A stretch of 46,965 nt of DNA from Actinomycetes bacterium (GCA_036000965.1 DASYUT010000323.1:1-46965), one strand, 5' to 3'; positions 30,533 to 39,616 are shown, counted from the stretch's first letter. The notes: generated by a model from the letters alone, not told the origin. Numbers and translations are program-made.

Positions 30533-31687
30533 ATGCCGCCGTCGTCGCTCCCGACCCATCCCGACGAGACGGCGCGGACGCCCGCGGCGGCTGGCGCGAA
30601 CAGGCCGAGCCCGGCCAGGACGGTCCGGGCGCCCGCGACCCGCATGAGCTGGGGGGCCGACCTGCTCACCGTCGTCCTGTCCGCCTGGCTCATCGGCGGG
30701 CTGTTCGTGGACGGCTGGGCCCACAGCACCCGCCCCCTGCTCGAGACGTTCTTCACCCCCTGGCACGCGATGTTCTACTCGGGCTTCGCGGCCACGGCGC
30801 TCTGGGTGGGGTGGTCGGTCTGGTCCCGCCACCGGGCGGGCGCGGCCTGGCGGGACTCGGTCCCGGCCGGCTACGGGCCGGCCCTGGCCGGCCTCGTCCT
30901 GTTCGCCGCCTCCGGGCTCGGCGACATGGCCTGGCACCTCGCCTTCGGCATCGAGCGGGACGTCGCCGCCCTGCTCAGCCCCACCCATCTGGGGCTGTTC
31001 ACCGGGGGCTTCCTGGTGGTGACGGCGCCGCTCCGGTCGGCCTGGGCCGACCCGTCGCTCGGCCGCCGCGCCGGCCTCGGCGCGCTGCTGCCCGCGGTGG
31101 CCTCGGCCGCCCTGACCGGGAGCGCCACCGGCTTCTTCTTCATGTACCTGCACCCGGCTTATGACAACGTCGTGAGCCTCGGCCACGGGAGGTTCCTCGA
31201 GCAGTTCTTCACCCCGTCGCAGTCCGGCTTCGTCCAGGATCTCGACCTGGCGGCGGGCGTGGCCGGGTTCATCCTGGCCACGGTGTTCCTGCTCGGGCCG
31301 GTGCTGTATCTGCTCCGTCGCTGGGACCTGCCCGCCGGCAGCGTCCTCCTGGTCGCCGGCCTGCAGTTCGTCCTGATCCAGGCGCTGACCGGCTTCGCCG
31401 ACGGCGGGCTGGCCGTGCTCGGCGTGACCGGCGCGCTCGCCGTGGAGCTGCTGCTGCGACTGCTGCGCCCCAGCGCGGCCGCGCCGGCCAGGCTGCGGGT
31501 GTTCTGCGCGACCGCGCCCGTGGCCCTGTGGGGGGTGTGGTTCGCCGGCATCGCCCTCCACGACCGCGGCCTGGGCTGGGAGCCCGAGGTGTGGGGCGGC
31601 GCGCTGGTCTGGTCGGGCCTGTCGCTGCTCGCCCTGAGCCTCTTCATGGTCCCGCCGCCGGTGCCGGTCGCGGCCGAGCCACGCTGA
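30533..31687 (+). CDS. Integral membrane protein with conserved Asp/His/Glu clusters, unknown function
   Basis: The 384-residue protein has about nine predicted transmembrane helices after a ~38-residue polar head. Charged residues sit near the membrane in patterns like metal sites: FVDGWAH (Asp60, His64), PWH (His78), GDMAWHLAFGIERD (Asp131, His135, Glu141) and SPTHL (His152). Later helices carry MYLHPAYDN. I do not recognise a named family. Divergence from a cupredoxin suggests a copper- or redox-linked membrane enzyme or transporter; this is inference. The ATG at 30533 has GAGGAGG six bases upstream. It is convergent with fchA; the 42 bases between them hold no clear terminator. Confidence 0.7.
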   Translation: MPPSSLPTHPDETARTPAAAGANRPSPARTVRAPATRMSWGADLLTVVLSAWLIGGLFVDGWAHSTRPLLETFFTPWHAMFYSGFAATALWVGWSVWSRHRAGAAWRDSVPAGYGPALAGLVLFAASGLGDMAWHLAFGIERDVAALLSPTHLGLFTGGFLVVTAPLRSAWADPSLGRRAGLGALLPAVASAALTGSATGFFFMYLHPAYDNVVSLGHGRFLEQFFTPSQSGFVQDLDLAAGVAGFILATVFLLGPVLYLLRRWDLPAGSVLLVAGLQFVLIQALTGFADGGLAVLGVTGALAVELLLRLLRPSAAAPARLRVFCATAPVALWGVWFAGIALHDRGLGWEPEVWGGALVWSGLSLLALSLFMVPPPVPVAAEPR

Positions 31688-31729
31688 GCCAAGGGAATTG
31701 CCGTCGATGACGCTGGCGGCCACGTCCCC

Positions 31730-32350
31730 TTACCGCCTGGCGTCCATCGCCCGGCGCGCGGCCCCGGCGGCCGCGTGGGCCAGGTTCCCCGCCCGCACGG
31801 CCCGCTGGTCGCCCGCGCCCACGTTGATCTCGACCAGGCAGGCGGCCGACCAGGCCCCCGCCTCGGCCAGCAGCGCGGCCGTGACCGCGTCGCCGCGCAG
31901 GTTGGGGTTGCCCCCGGCCGCCAGCACGGCGGCCAGGTCGGCGACGTCCGCGGCGATCTCGGCCACGGTCAGGGGCACGTCGGCGGCCCGCGACAGCGCG
32001 GCCCGGATCTGCCGGCGCCGGGCCTCCGGCTTGGGCTCCCGCGGCAGGCGGGTGGCGGCCAGGTAGTCCCGGTAGGCGTCCGCGTCGGCCTGGGCGAGCG
32101 GTGCCACCCGCCGCCGCAGCACCTCGGCGCAGGACACGACGTCGGTGGCGTCGGCGAGGTGGTCGACGGCGAAGCGGGCCGCCATCCCGACCAGGCCGGC
32201 GGCCATCGCCACGGTCACCGCGGCGGCGGCGCCACCCCCGGGGGCCGGCTGCTTGGAGGAGACCTGCTCCAGGAAGCACCCGAGCGTGCCGTCGAGGTAG
32301 CTGGCCGCCTGAGGCTCGGCCGGCGCCTCGCGTGCGGTGACCGGAGTCAT
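31730..32350 (-). CDS. fchA: Methenyl-tetrahydrofolate cyclohydrolase (FchA/cyclodeaminase family)
   Basis: The 206-residue protein is a formiminotransferase-cyclodeaminase family member: SYLDGTLGCFLEQVSSKQPAPGGGAAAA, the conserved start with PxPGGGxxAA, followed by the helical bundle (RFAVDHL) and PLTVAEIAADVADLAAVLAAGGNPNLRGDAVTAALLAEAGAW. It converts 5,10-methenyl-THF to 10-formyl-THF in the cytoplasm. The ATG at 32350 overlaps the fhs stop by four bases (ATGA), so expression is coupled. It is the last gene of the sox-type operon and feeds one-carbon units to Fhs. Confidence 0.92.
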   Translation of the reverse strand: MTPVTAREAPAEPQAASYLDGTLGCFLEQVSSKQPAPGGGAAAAVTVAMAAGLVGMAARFAVDHLADATDVVSCAEVLRRRVAPLAQADADAYRDYLAATRLPREPKPEARRRQIRAALSRAADVPLTVAEIAADVADLAAVLAAGGNPNLRGDAVTAALLAEAGAWSAACLVEINVGAGDQRAVRAGNLAHAAAGAARRAMDARR

Positions 32351-34050
32351 GACAGCCCCACGATCTGGTCGTGTTCGTCGATGTCGATGCGCTCGGCGGC
32401 CGGGTGCAGCCCGAGACCCGGCATGGTCCGCATGTCGCCGCAGATGGGGTAGATGAAGCCGGCCCCCACCGACGCCCGCACCTCCCGGACCGGCAGCACC
32501 CAGCCGGTCGGGGCGCCCTTGAGGGCGGGGTCGGACGAGATCGACAGGTGCGTCTTGGCGATGCAGACAGGCAGGTTGCCGAAGCCGTTGCGCTCGTAGC
32601 TGTCGAGCTGGCGGGCGGCGGCCAGGTCGTACTCGACCTCCGCGGCGCCGTACACCTTGGTCGCGATGGTCTCGATCTTCTCCCGGAGCGAGGCCGAGTC
32701 CGGGTAGAGGAAGCGGAAGTCGGTCGGCTCCTCGGCCGCCTCGGCGACCGCCTCGGCCAGCTCGACGGCACCGGTGCCGCCGTTGGCGAAGTGGGTGCAG
32801 ACCGCGGCCCGGGCGCCCATCGACTCGGCGATCTCGCTGACCGCCGCGTGCTCCGACGGGTGGTCGCCGGGGAACGCGTTGATCGCGACCACCGGCGAGA
32901 CGCCGTGCAGGCGGATGTTCTCGATCTGCTTGCGCAGGTTGGCGCCGCCCATGTGGACCTCGTCGGGGTTCTCCTCGAGCAGCGCGGGCGGCAGCGGCCT
33001 GCCGGCGACGATCCGATGGCGCCCGGAGTGGGCCTTGAGGGCGCGGATGGTGGCCACGACCACCGCGGCGTCCGGGCGCAGGCCCGATGTGCGGCACTTG
33101 ATGTTGAAGAACCTCTCGGCGCCCATGTCGGCGCCGAACCCGGCCTCGGTGATCAGGAAGTCCCCGCCGTGGATGCCGATGAGGTCGGCGACGACCGAGG
33201 AGTTGCCGTGGGCGATGTTGCCGAACGGGCCCGCGTGCACCAGCACCGGGGTGTTCTCCATGGTCTGCAGCAGGTTCGGCTTGATCGCCTCGCGCATGAT
33301 CACGGTCATCGCGCCGGCCGCCTTGAGCTGCTCGGCGGTGATCGGCGCGCCGTGGCGGTCGTAGCCGATCACCACCCGGCCGAGGCGGCGGCGCATGTCC
33401 TGCAGGGAGGTGGACAGGGCGAGGACGGCCATCACCTCGGAGGCGGCGGTGATGTCGAAGCCGCTCTGGCGGGGCACGCCGTCGGGCTTCGCGCCCAGTC
33501 CCACGACGAGGTTGCGCAGGGCCCGGTCGTTGACGTCGAGCACCCGGCGCCAGGTCACGTCGTGCTGCACGATGCCGAGCTCGTTGCCCTGGTAGATGTG
33601 GTTGTCGATCATCGCCGCGAGCAGGTTGTGGGCCGCGGTGACCGCGTGCATGTCCCCGGTCAGGTGAAGGTTGAGCAGCTCCATGGGCACGACCTGGCTG
33701 TAGCCGCCGCCGGCGGCACCGCCCTTGATGCCGAAGGTCGGTCCCATGGACGGCTGGCGGACGGCCACCGTGGCCCGCCTGCCGATGTGGCTGAACGCCT
33801 GGCCGAGGCCGACCGTGGTGGTGGTCTTGCCCTCTCCGAGCGGGGTCGGCGTGATCGCCGAGACCACCACGTAGCGGGCCCGGGGCCGGTCGGCCAGCTC
33901 GTCCACCGCGGCCAGCTTGACCTTGGCGACGCCCTCCCCGTAGGGCTCCAGCAGGTGCTCGCCGAGTCCCATCTGGCCGGCGATGTCGGACAGCGGCTTG
34001 AGCTTGGCGCTGCGAGCGATTTCGAGGTCGGTCGGAAAGGTGACAGTCAT
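32347..34050 (-). CDS. fhs: Formate-tetrahydrofolate ligase
   Basis: The 567-residue enzyme has the length and motifs of Fhs: the P-loop TPTPLGEGKTTTT (67-79), RQPSMGPTFGIKGGAAGGGYSQV, the folate and formate region TGDMHAVTAAHNLLAAMIDNH, and GNSSVVADLIG. It interconverts formate + ATP + THF and 10-formyl-THF in the cytoplasm. Downstream of an N-methyl-oxidising complex the likely direction is formyl-THF to formate with ATP formation, as in the dissimilatory use of methyl groups; supply of formyl-THF for biosynthesis is the alternative. Its ATG (34050) overlaps the soxG stop by four bases. Confidence 0.96.
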   Translation of the reverse strand: MTVTFPTDLEIARSAKLKPLSDIAGQMGLGEHLLEPYGEGVAKVKLAAVDELADRPRARYVVVSAITPTPLGEGKTTTTVGLGQAFSHIGRRATVAVRQPSMGPTFGIKGGAAGGGYSQVVPMELLNLHLTGDMHAVTAAHNLLAAMIDNHIYQGNELGIVQHDVTWRRVLDVNDRALRNLVVGLGAKPDGVPRQSGFDITAASEVMAVLALSTSLQDMRRRLGRVVIGYDRHGAPITAEQLKAAGAMTVIMREAIKPNLLQTMENTPVLVHAGPFGNIAHGNSSVVADLIGIHGGDFLITEAGFGADMGAERFFNIKCRTSGLRPDAAVVVATIRALKAHSGRHRIVAGRPLPPALLEENPDEVHMGGANLRKQIENIRLHGVSPVVAINAFPGDHPSEHAAVSEIAESMGARAAVCTHFANGGTGAVELAEAVAEAAEEPTDFRFLYPDSASLREKIETIATKVYGAAEVEYDLAAARQLDSYERNGFGNLPVCIAKTHLSISSDPALKGAPTGWVLPVREVRASVGAGFIYPICGDMRTMPGLGLHPAAERIDIDEHDQIVGLS

Positions 34051-34790
34051 GGGTCAGATCTCCTTGTCCGTGAACCGGTCGCCCGTGAACCCGTGCCCGT
34101 GAACCCGTCGGGCTCGATGCCGAACTCGCGGCCAGCGTCCAGGATCGCGTCGAACAGGTACTGGCCGGAGGAGCGCTCGCAGTGGAGCAGGTAGGAACGG
34201 GTGCCACTGCTGCTTGCCTGAGGCGCGCCAGGCGGGGTTGCCTGAGGCGCGCCAGGCCTGTCGTCGCGCACGACGTCGGTGGCGACCTTCGCGACCGAGC
34301 TGCGGAAGGCCGTGCCGTCGGGCGTGACCCGGTCGGCGAAGTCGACCGAGCAGACCTTGGCCAGCAGGTGCGGTGCGTCGGCCCCGGTCAGGCGCATGAG
34401 CGCCCGCCCGTGGGTGAACAGCTCGACCACGCTCACCAGCCCAGGGTCGTGCTCGCCCGTTGCAGCGCGGGCAGCAACCGCCCGGACCCGCTCGGCCACC
34501 TCGGACTCGGTGCCCGGCGGGGCCAGCAGCAGCCATTCGTCCGGGCCGGAGCCGACCACCAGGGTGCCGTGCCGGTCGCGGCGGGACCGCCCATGGCCGA
34601 CGCCGAGGTGGCGGGCGACCGGCCCGTCGGGGTCGGCGCGGACCAGCACCTTGGCCAGGGGCGTGCAGTCGACGAGGCGCAGAGGCGCGGTCGAGCGCCG
34701 GCCCGACACCTCCCAGCCGTCCATCACCACGACCGGAGCGGCCGGGGCGACCGGGCTGCGGGCCACGGGGATTGTGAAGGCGTCAGCCAC
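34047..34790 (-). CDS. soxG: Sarcosine oxidase/N-methylglutamate dehydrogenase gamma subunit
   Basis: The 247-residue protein is the small GcvT-like gamma subunit of heterotetrameric sarcosine oxidase (SoxG) or NMGDH (MgdG/MgdD type). Supporting features are the pattern DCTPLAKVLVRADP, DEWLLLAPPG, VVELFTHGRALMRLTGADAPHLLAKVCSVDFAD (typical) and a C-terminal SYLLHCERSSGQYLFDAILDAGREFGIEPDGF. A Pro/Gln-rich insert (GAPQAT, GAPQAS) is encoded by a 24-base period repeat at 34214-34257. The GTG at 34790 overlaps the soxA stop by eight bases. Gamma subunits are non-catalytic and stabilise the complex. Confidence 0.85.
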   Translation of the reverse strand: MADAFTIPVARSPVAPAAPVVVMDGWEVSGRRSTAPLRLVDCTPLAKVLVRADPDGPVARHLGVGHGRSRRDRHGTLVVGSGPDEWLLLAPPGTESEVAERVRAVAARAATGEHDPGLVSVVELFTHGRALMRLTGADAPHLLAKVCSVDFADRVTPDGTAFRSSVAKVATDVVRDDRPGAPQATPPGAPQASSSGTRSYLLHCERSSGQYLFDAILDAGREFGIEPDGFTGTGSRATGSRTRRSDP

Positions 34791-37700
34791 GCAGGCGCAC
34801 CCCCTCGGGGTCGAAGTGGGCGTGATGGGCCTGGACGGTGGCTGGGACGCGCCGCCCGTCGGGCAGCTGCACGGTGACGACCGTGCCCGGCTCGGCCAGG
34901 TGGGGCGCGACGAACCCGAGGCAGATGGACCGTCCCAGGGTGGGCGACATCCGGCTCGACGTGACCCGCCCGACGATGGTGTTGCGGCCCTCCACGATCT
35001 GGCTCGCCTCGGCCGGCACCACCTGCCCGTCGACCGGCTGCAGCCCGACCAGCCGCATGTCGCCGTTGACGCGGCGCTGCCAGACCAGCTCGGGCTTGCC
35101 CAAGAAGTCGTCCTTGTCGAGCTTGATGGCCCAGTCGAGGCCGGCGCTGAACCCCTTGGTGAGCCCGTCGGTGTCCTGGCCGACGATGAAGTGGCCCTTC
35201 TCGAGGCGCATGATGCGCTGGGCCTCGACCCCGAACGCGGCCACGCCGAGGTCGGCGCCGCGCTCCATCAGGGTCTCCCAGACAGCCAGGCCGTAGGCGG
35301 CGGGCACGTGGATCTCGTAGCTCAGCTCGCCGGTGAAGCCGATGCGCCACATGAAGCAGTCGGGCACGCCGGCCACAGCGCCGAGCCGCACCCGCATGTA
35401 CGGGAATGCCTCTGGCGACAGGTCGACGCCCTCGGTCACCCGGCCGAGCAGCTCGCGGGACCTCGGCCCGGCCACGTTGATGCTGGCGTACGCGGTGGTG
35501 ACCGGCGTGACGTGCACCCGCCAGCCGGGGTGCTCGGTCTGCAGCCAGTTCTCGACCAGCTCCCAGACGGTGGCCGCGCCCGAGGAGGTGGTGGTCATCA
35601 GGTAGCGGTCGTGGTCGAGGTGGCCGGTGACCCCGTCGTCGGCGACCACGCCGTCCTCGGCGCACATCACCCCGTAGCGGACCGAGCCGATGTCGAGCTT
35701 CGACCACTTGTTGACGTAGAGGAGGTTGAGCAGCTTGGGCACGTCCGGGCCGCGCAGCTCGAGCTTGCCGAGCGGGGTGACGTCGATCAGGCCGACGTGC
35801 TCGCGCACGTTGCGGACCTCGGCGGCCGGGTCGCCGTAGCTGTCGGGCCGGATCCACTGGCCGGCCACGAGTGGCCGGGCCCCGTGTGCCTCGTGCCAGG
35901 GCTGCATGGGGGAGTAGCGGACCGGCTCGAACACCCGGCCGGCCAGCGCACCCAGGCTGATCGGCACATAGGGCGGGCGCCACACGGTCGTGCCGAGGTC
36001 GCCGATGGTGCTGCCGACGGCCTCGGCGAGCACCGCCACCGCGTTGACCGTCTCGAGCTTGCCCTGGGACGGGCCCATGGTAGCGGTGGTGAAGCGCTTG
36101 ACCAGCTCGATCGAGTCGTACCCCTCGCGGGCCGCCGCCACGATGTCCTTGGACGACACGTCCTCGCTGTAGTCCACCATGCCGTGGGTACTGGCCCGGA
36201 ACAGCGCCGGGTGGGACCGGACCGGCAGGCTCGGCACGGCCCCGTCGTCCGGACCACCCGAGGCCGCGTTGCCCGGAGCGCCCGAGGCCCCGTCACCTGA
36301 AGCAGTTGCCGCGTCGCCCGGAGCAGTGGACCCGTTTCCCCGGACGCGGGAGGCTCGGGCGGCGGCGGTGGTGCCGACCGCGCGGGCGTGCTCGAGGAGC
36401 TCGTCGAGGGTGCCGTCGCCGGCCAGCCCGCCGGCCACGAGCACCGAGTCGGGCAGCCCGCCGCCGGGCACGAAGCGGGCCGCCTCGGGCACGTAGACCG
36501 GGCGGTCGCCGGCCATGTTGAGCAGGGAGGTGGGCGCGGTCCAGCCGATCGAGGTGACCAGCAGGTCGCAGTCGACCTTGGTGCCGTCGGCGAGCACCAC
36601 CGCGCCGACGCCGCGCCCGCCGGTGGCCCGGCGGATGCCCTCGCCCTTGCGGGCGTCGACCACCCGGGCGACCTCGACACCGGCCCGTTCGAGGTCGGCC
36701 ACGGCGGCGTCGCCCTCGGCGTTGGCGGTGAGCACCACCGCCCGCTCGCCCGGCCGGACCGCGTAGAGGTTGACCAGCCTGCGCACGGCCGTGCCGAGCA
36801 TGACGCCGGGCAGGTCGTTGCCCTCGAACACGTAGGGCCGCTCGACCAGGCCGGGCGCGGCCACCAGGGTGGCCGCCCGGGCCTTGACGAGCCGCTCCTC
36901 CACGTGGGGGTCGGCCGGGCTGTGGCCGAGGCCCGGGCTGTGGCCGAGGGCCGGGTCGCGCTGCAGGATCGCGACCCAGTTGTCGTCGTAGCGGCCGGTG
37001 ACGGCCGAGTTGACCAGCACCTCGATGCCGGGCTGGCCGGCCACCGCCTCGCGCAGCTCGGCCAGGACGGCCAGCTCGCTGGCGCCGCCCCAGCGGAGGT
37101 GGCCGCCGAGCTCGTACTCCTCCTCGACCAGGATGACCAGGGCGCCGGCGCGGGCGGCGGCGAACGCGGCCGCCATGCCGGCCGGGCCGCCGCCGGCCAC
37201 GATCACGTCGGCGTGCGCGTAGCGCTTGTCGTAGTAGCCGTGGGCCGCGTCCGCGCGGACCCGCCCGCCGGTCGCGAAGCGGGCCAGGACCTTCTGGTAG
37301 GCGGGCCAGAGGCGCTGCGGCTTGATGAAGGTCTTGTAGTAGAAGCCGGCGGTGAGGAAGCGGCCCACGGCCTGGTTGGCCGCTTTCATGTCGAAGCGGA
37401 GCGACGGCCAGGTGTTCTGCGAGCTGACCGCCATGCCGGCCGCGAGCCGGCGGTGCGCGCCGCGCACGTTCGGCTCGTCGTCGACCTGGACCGTGCAGCC
37501 CGGGTCGAGGAAGTCCCCGGAGAGGATGCCGCGCGGGCGGTGGTACTTGAAGCTGCGCGAGAACACCCGCTCGCCCGAGGCGGCCAGCGCCGACACGATC
37601 GTGTCGCCCGCGAACCCGGTGCGCTGCCGGCCGTTCCAGGTGAAGTCGAGCGGCGCGTCCCGGTCGATCACCTCGCCCGGCTGGGGCCCGAGGCGCATGG

Positions 37701-38151
37701 AGGTACTGGCTTTCCTGGCCATCGCGCTCACGGCCGGCCTCCGGCACCCGCCGCAGTCCCGGCACCCTCGGCGGTCCCGGCACCCGCCGCGGTCCCGGCA
37801 CCCTCGGCGGTCCCGGTGCCATGGTTCGCCTGTTCGCCGCCGCCAGCGGCGGCGGGCGGGGCGGCAGCAGGCGGGGGGGGCGGCGGAGCGGGTCCGCGGC
37901 TGGTCCGCCGGCTCGGCCCGCCGGACCTCGCCGCTGACCGTGTGGCGCTCGACCACCAGGTACTTGCGGCAGCCGAACCGGTGGTACCAGTTCTCGCTCG
38001 TCCAGCCGGCCGGGTTGCGCTTGTCGTAGAGGTAGGAGCGCCACTCGGCGGGCGTGGCCGCGTTCGGGTCGGGCCGCGGCCTGCGCTCGCCGACGTAGGC
38101 GAACTCCGAGGAGTTGCGCGGCCCGCAGTGGGGGCAAGGGATGAGGATCAT
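34783..38151 (-). CDS. Fused sarcosine-oxidase-type delta (SoxD) and alpha (SoxA) subunits
   Basis: A single 1122-codon frame encodes two subunits that are normally separate. Residues 1-~80 are SoxD with its zinc ligands Cys6, Cys9, His57 and Cys61 (CPHC, YHRFGC). A ~60-residue linker follows, ending in four hexapeptides of RDRRGC type (112-136). SoxA then runs from about 144 to the end: the N-terminal ferredoxin-like part (PLDFTWNGRQRTGFAGDTIVSALAAS), a Rossmann fold with GGGPAG (320-325), and a C-terminal GcvT folate-binding domain (MRLEKGHFIVGQDTDGLTKGF). It would bind NAD and deliver methylene groups to THF. A GTG at 37731 has GGAGG six bases upstream and could start a separate alpha subunit. 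No stop separates the two. Another Gly/Ala/Ser-rich insert (about 36240-36330) lies between Rossmann and GcvT parts. Confidence 0.88.
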   Translation of the reverse strand: MILIPCPHCGPRNSSEFAYVGERRPRPDPNAATPAEWRSYLYDKRNPAGWTSENWYHRFGCRKYLVVERHTVSGEVRRAEPADQPRTRSAAPPACCRPARRRWRRRTGEPWHRDRRGCRDRGGCRDRRGCRDCGGCRRPAVSAMARKASTSMRLGPQPGEVIDRDAPLDFTWNGRQRTGFAGDTIVSALAASGERVFSRSFKYHRPRGILSGDFLDPGCTVQVDDEPNVRGAHRRLAAGMAVSSQNTWPSLRFDMKAANQAVGRFLTAGFYYKTFIKPQRLWPAYQKVLARFATGGRVRADAAHGYYDKRYAHADVIVAGGGPAGMAAAFAAARAGALVILVEEEYELGGHLRWGGASELAVLAELREAVAGQPGIEVLVNSAVTGRYDDNWVAILQRDPALGHSPGLGHSPADPHVEERLVKARAATLVAAPGLVERPYVFEGNDLPGVMLGTAVRRLVNLYAVRPGERAVVLTANAEGDAAVADLERAGVEVARVVDARKGEGIRRATGGRGVGAVVLADGTKVDCDLLVTSIGWTAPTSLLNMAGDRPVYVPEAARFVPGGGLPDSVLVAGGLAGDGTLDELLEHARAVGTTAAARASRVRGNGSTAPGDAATASGDGASGAPGNAASGGPDDGAVPSLPVRSHPALFRASTHGMVDYSEDVSSKDIVAAAREGYDSIELVKRFTTATMGPSQGKLETVNAVAVLAEAVGSTIGDLGTTVWRPPYVPISLGALAGRVFEPVRYSPMQPWHEAHGARPLVAGQWIRPDSYGDPAAEVRNVREHVGLIDVTPLGKLELRGPDVPKLLNLLYVNKWSKLDIGSVRYGVMCAEDGVVADDGVTGHLDHDRYLMTTTSSGAATVWELVENWLQTEHPGWRVHVTPVTTAYASINVAGPRSRELLGRVTEGVDLSPEAFPYMRVRLGAVAGVPDCFMWRIGFTGELSYEIHVPAAYGLAVWETLMERGADLGVAAFGVEAQRIMRLEKGHFIVGQDTDGLTKGFSAGLDWAIKLDKDDFLGKPELVWQRRVNGDMRLVGLQPVDGQVVPAEASQIVEGRNTIVGRVTSSRMSPTLGRSICLGFVAPHLAEPGTVVTVQLPDGRRVPATVQAHHAHFDPEGVRLRG
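37743..37814. repeat. Four 18-base in-frame repeats in the SoxD-SoxA linker
   Basis: Units at 37743-37760, 37761-37778, 37779-37796 and 37797-37814 are nearly identical. On the minus strand they encode RDRRGC, RDRGGC, RDRRGC and RDCGGC, so the linker gains four or more Cys residues. Confidence 0.85.
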
Positions 38152-38179
38152 CGAAAGCGGCTCCCGTCTCCGGTCCTGC

Positions 38180-39577
38180 CTAATGCCCGACCGACGCCGC
38201 GCCCTTCTCGCCCACCAGGCGGCCCTCGGCGAAGCGGGCGAGGTCGAAGGCGGCGATGATCTCGGGGGTCTTGCCGGTCGCGACCAGCTCGGCCATGGCC
38301 TCGCCGGCCACCGGGCCGGCCTTGAAGCCGTAGGTGCCCCAGCCGACGTCGACCAGGAACCCGTCGACGGGCGTCACCCCCATGACCGGGGAGTAGTCGG
38401 GGGTCATGTCGCACAGGCCGGCCCACTGGCGCAGCACGCGCAGCCTGGCGATGGAGGGCATCAGCTCGAGGACGTGGCCCGCCAGCTCCTCGGTGAACTC
38501 GAGCGAGCCACGCATGGAGTACGACGGGTAGGGGTCGACGCTGGCCCCGAACACCAGCTCCCCACGGTCGGTCTGGCTGACGTAGATGTGCAGCGTCCCG
38601 GACACGACCACCGTCTCGAGGAAGATCTTGACCGGCTCGGTCACCGCGGCCTGCAAGGGGCTGGTGATGATCGGCATGGTCACCCCGGCCATGCCGGAGA
38701 TGAGCGAGGACCACCCGGCCGTGCAGTTCACCACCGTCGGGGTGGCGATCCGGCCCCGGCTGGTGCGCACGCCGGTGACCTTGCCGGCGGCACCGCCTGA
38801 AGCGGGCGCGGCCTCGACGTCGATGCCGAGCACCTCGGTCTTCTGGTGGATCTGGACGCCGCGGGCGTCGGCGGCGCGGGCGTAGCCCCAGTTCACCGCG
38901 TCGTGGCGGATGGTCCCCCCGGGCGGGTGGTAGAGCGCGCCCAGGATCGGGTAGCGGGTCTCATCGGAGACGTCTATGAACGGGACCAGCCTCTTGATCT
39001 CGGCCGGCCCGATGACCTCGGAGTCGATGCCCTCGAGCTTGTTGACCTCGGCCCGCCAACGCATCGTGCGCAGCGAGCTGTCGTTGTGGGCCAGGGTCAG
39101 GTGGCCGCGCTGGGAGAACATCACGTTGAAGTTGAGGTCGGCCGCGAGCGCCTCGTACAGCTTCACCGACCGGTCGTAGAAGCGCACGCCCTCGGGGGTG
39201 AGGTAGTTCGAGCGCACGATGGCGGTGTTCCGCCCCGAGCCGCCCCCGCCGATGTAGCCCTTGTCGAGCACGGCCACGTTGGTGATGCCGTGGTTGGCGG
39301 CCAGGTAGTAGGCGGTGGCCAGGCCGTGCACGCCGGCGCCGACGATCACCACGTCGTAGCTCGGGGCCAGGTCGTGCTCGCGCCAGCTGCGGGGCCAGTC
39401 GGTGTGGGCGAGGCCCCGGCGGAGGAGGCCGAGGGCGGAGTAGCGGGCGGGCTTGCGAGAGCCGTTCGCCTGGCCGTTGCGGCCGTTGGGATCGTTCACC
39501 CGCACGATTCCCCTGGTCGGGCGTGGTCGTGAGACCCCGCTGCTGGTCGTAGCCGACGGGGTGCGATGCGTCGGCAT
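38180..39577 (-). CDS. soxB: Sarcosine oxidase/N-methylglutamate dehydrogenase beta subunit
   Basis: The 465-residue flavoprotein carries the catalytic FAD and covalent FMN of the heterotetrameric enzyme. It has VVIVGAGVHGLATAYYL (76-92), GGGGSGRNTAIVRSNYL, and PPGGTIRHDAVNWGYARAA with His225. Allowing for a ~48-residue N-terminal extension, this His lies where SoxB enzymes attach FMN. WAGLCDMTPDYSPVMG and GWGTYGFKAGPVAGEAMAELV close the substrate site. The conserved part begins LLRRGLAHTDWPRSWRE. The ATG at 39577 would give a leaderless message from the promoter at 39587-39616; a GTG at 39505 or 39499 with AGGGGA upstream would remove the low-complexity head and is a good alternative. It is first in the sox/fhs/fchA operon. 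Confidence 0.9.
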   Translation of the reverse strand: MPTHRTPSATTSSGVSRPRPTRGIVRVNDPNGRNGQANGSRKPARYSALGLLRRGLAHTDWPRSWREHDLAPSYDVVIVGAGVHGLATAYYLAANHGITNVAVLDKGYIGGGGSGRNTAIVRSNYLTPEGVRFYDRSVKLYEALAADLNFNVMFSQRGHLTLAHNDSSLRTMRWRAEVNKLEGIDSEVIGPAEIKRLVPFIDVSDETRYPILGALYHPPGGTIRHDAVNWGYARAADARGVQIHQKTEVLGIDVEAAPASGGAAGKVTGVRTSRGRIATPTVVNCTAGWSSLISGMAGVTMPIITSPLQAAVTEPVKIFLETVVVSGTLHIYVSQTDRGELVFGASVDPYPSYSMRGSLEFTEELAGHVLELMPSIARLRVLRQWAGLCDMTPDYSPVMGVTPVDGFLVDVGWGTYGFKAGPVAGEAMAELVATGKTPEIIAAFDLARFAEGRLVGEKGAASVGH

Positions 39578-39586
39578 GCAGACCTT

Positions 39587-39616
39587 AACCTAACAGGGTC
39601 TAGGAAACAATGTCCA
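39587..39616 (-). promoter_or_regulatory. Putative promoter of the sox-type operon
   Basis: On the minus strand TGGACA (39616-39611) and TAGGTT (39592-39587) are 18 bases apart. The start is expected near 39580, only about three bases before the soxB ATG at 39577, so that start would give a leaderless mRNA; the GTG at 39505 would have a leader of about 75 bases. Confidence 0.5.

Noticed and set aside
34783-38151. SoxD and SoxA annotated as two separate genes
   Set aside because: No stop codon lies between them in the frame that carries both families. The internal GTG start at 37731 is noted as an addition, but a free delta subunit cannot be made without a stop.
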